6,688 nucleotides of DNA from Chloroflexota bacterium. GTDB taxonomy: Bacteria; Chloroflexota; Anaerolineae; Anaerolineales; Villigracilaceae. Positions 5,853 through 6,688 of the stretch are shown here, piece by piece. Each line of letters opens with the position of its first letter. Positions within the stretch are counted from its first letter, which is position 1. The DNA lies in the NCBI GenBank assembly GCA_026389975.1, contig JAPLGV010000221.1, forward strand, positions 1 through 6,688. Reading direction: 5' to 3'. Both the position numbers and the translations under genes were made by a program. A model generated the notes under the pieces. The model searched no databases. It worked only from the letters and a program-made list of their open reading frames with translations, and was not told where the DNA came from.

Positions 5853-6629
5853 ATGAAAAACTACCTTCGCAAATTTCTGATCCGGTTTCTATTCCTCCTG
5901 GCGCTGATTGGACTCTTGTCCTGCAACTTCATTTCAACTCCCGTTGCCCCCACTCTCACGCCGACCTTGTCGCCCGTCAGCCAGGGCCTTACGCTGACCT
6001 TCACAACGATTAGTGAAACGAGTGCATCACCGGTCTACACGCTCACGGCGCAGGTCCCGCTTCTGACGGGCAGCAATGATCCGCGCGTGCTGCAATTCAA
6101 CCAGCAGGCGGCGGTTCTTGTTCAGCAGGAAGTGGATAGTTTCAAACAGAACCAGGCTGGCGCCTCCAACCCGCCGATTGCGATGGGCAGTTTTTTTGAC
6201 CTGAAATATTCCCTTGTCTCTCCGTGGAGCGACATCCTCAGCCTAAAATTTGACGTTGACAGCTATCACGACGGTGCAGCCCATCCGTTTCATTACAGCC
6301 AGGCTTTCACCTTTGACCTGGCCACCGGTCACCAGGTCAATCTGGACCAGTTGTTCCTGCCCGGAACGAACTTTCTGCAAGTGCTATCGGATTATTGCAA
6401 AACCGAACTAGCAGGGCGCGATATCGCCTTTGACGGCTCCGTAACCGGCGCTGATCCACTGCCGGACAATTACCAGAACTGGAACATCTCGGCGGATGGG
6501 CTGGTCATCACCTTTGACGAATATCAGGTGGCGGCGTACGCGGTTGGCCCGCAGATCGTTACCATCCCGTATGCTGCGCTGGCAGGCATCCTTGACATGC
6601 AGGGTCCGCTGACAGGCTTCCTTCCATAA
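5853..6629 (+). CDS. Secreted lipoprotein with DUF3298-type domain
   Basis: The product has 258 residues. GAAGGA ends six to seven bases before the ATG at 5853. A basic N-terminus and hydrophobic core (MKNYLRKFLIRFLFLLALIG) lead to LLSC, a good lipobox with Cys24, so it is a membrane-anchored exported lipoprotein. Residues 25-45 are a Thr/Pro/Ser-rich linker. Residues 46-135 resemble the N-terminal (DUF4163-like) half of such proteins. SYHDGAAHPFHYSQAFTFDL with ATGHQVNLDQLF (137-168) is the signature of the DUF3298/RsiV-like fold, in which a (G)GAH motif precedes a strand and L-x-x-L-F. The C-terminal part (NISADGLVITFDEYQVAAYAVGPQIVTIPY) completes it. Homologous folds occur in the anti-sigma factor RsiV and in the deacetylase PdaC, but no catalytic domain or sigma-binding part is present here, so no function is assigned. 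It is probably co-transcribed with the exonuclease upstream. Confidence 0.88.
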   Translation: MKNYLRKFLIRFLFLLALIGLLSCNFISTPVAPTLTPTLSPVSQGLTLTFTTISETSASPVYTLTAQVPLLTGSNDPRVLQFNQQAAVLVQQEVDSFKQNQAGASNPPIAMGSFFDLKYSLVSPWSDILSLKFDVDSYHDGAAHPFHYSQAFTFDLATGHQVNLDQLFLPGTNFLQVLSDYCKTELAGRDIAFDGSVTGADPLPDNYQNWNISADGLVITFDEYQVAAYAVGPQIVTIPYAALAGILDMQGPLTGFLP

Positions 6630-6640
6630 GGTATAAAGAT

Positions 6641-6688
6641 ATGTCTCGAAAGCATTCTCACCCCCTGTTCTTTCTTGGCTTGCTGACG
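6641..6688 (+). CDS. N-terminus of a probable exported protein (partial)
   Basis: An ATG at 6641 opens a frame that runs to the window end: MSRKHSHPLFFLGLLT, 16 residues. A short basic start followed by a hydrophobic run looks like the beginning of a signal peptide or membrane anchor. AAGG at 6628-6631, overlapping the stop codon of the lipoprotein gene, could serve as ribosome-binding site with a nine-base spacer. The 11-base gap suggests one operon with the lipoprotein gene. Too little is visible for a family call. Confidence 0.6.
   Translation, partial: MSRKHSHPLFFLGLLT

Overview
The window looks like a sugar-uptake region from a free-living bacterium, with a second, unrelated gene cluster beside it. 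Base composition is moderately GC-rich. The mix of a CUT1-type sugar ABC transporter, a LacI-family regulator, a YprB-like RNase H-fold nuclease carrying C-terminal TPR-like helices and a DUF3298-type lipoprotein would fit a Chloroflexota/Anaerolineae-like genome. That taxonomic guess rests on gene content only and is weak. No rRNA, tRNA, CRISPR array, insertion sequence or phage gene was seen.

Layout. Bases 1-4479 are all on the minus strand. In transcription order they hold a GPH/MelB-family sugar:cation symporter (4479 to 3170) that is broken by an apparent internal deletion with a frameshift. Next comes a LacI-family repressor (3029 to 2019), a sugar-binding lipoprotein (1939 to 680) and the first two thirds of a MalF-type permease (603 to 1), cut by the window edge inside its EAA loop. 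On the plus strand, starting 95 bases from the symporter and diverging from it, lie a YprB-like exonuclease (4575-5819), a DUF3298-type lipoprotein (5853-6629) and the first 16 codons of another exported-looking protein (6641 to the end).

Regulation is unusually readable. A near-consensus sigma70 promoter (TTGACT, 17 bp, TATACT) sits at 3111-3083 ahead of the lacI-type gene. A 29-bp near-perfect palindrome (3054-3082), which can be read as two LacI/cre-type operators, covers the predicted start site. The simplest model is that the repressor controls its own operon, and with it the binding protein and permease, in response to a sugar. A strong hairpin followed by a T8 run (663-619) lies between the binding protein and permease genes, where it would make the binding protein more abundant than the membrane components.

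Two of the sugar-transport genes appear to lack internal segments. The symporter lacks about 45-50 codons plus a frame change; the binding protein lacks roughly 30-40 codons in frame. Either this locus is decaying or the assembly collapsed here; sequence alone cannot decide. I saw no convincing undescribed defence or mobile system in the window.
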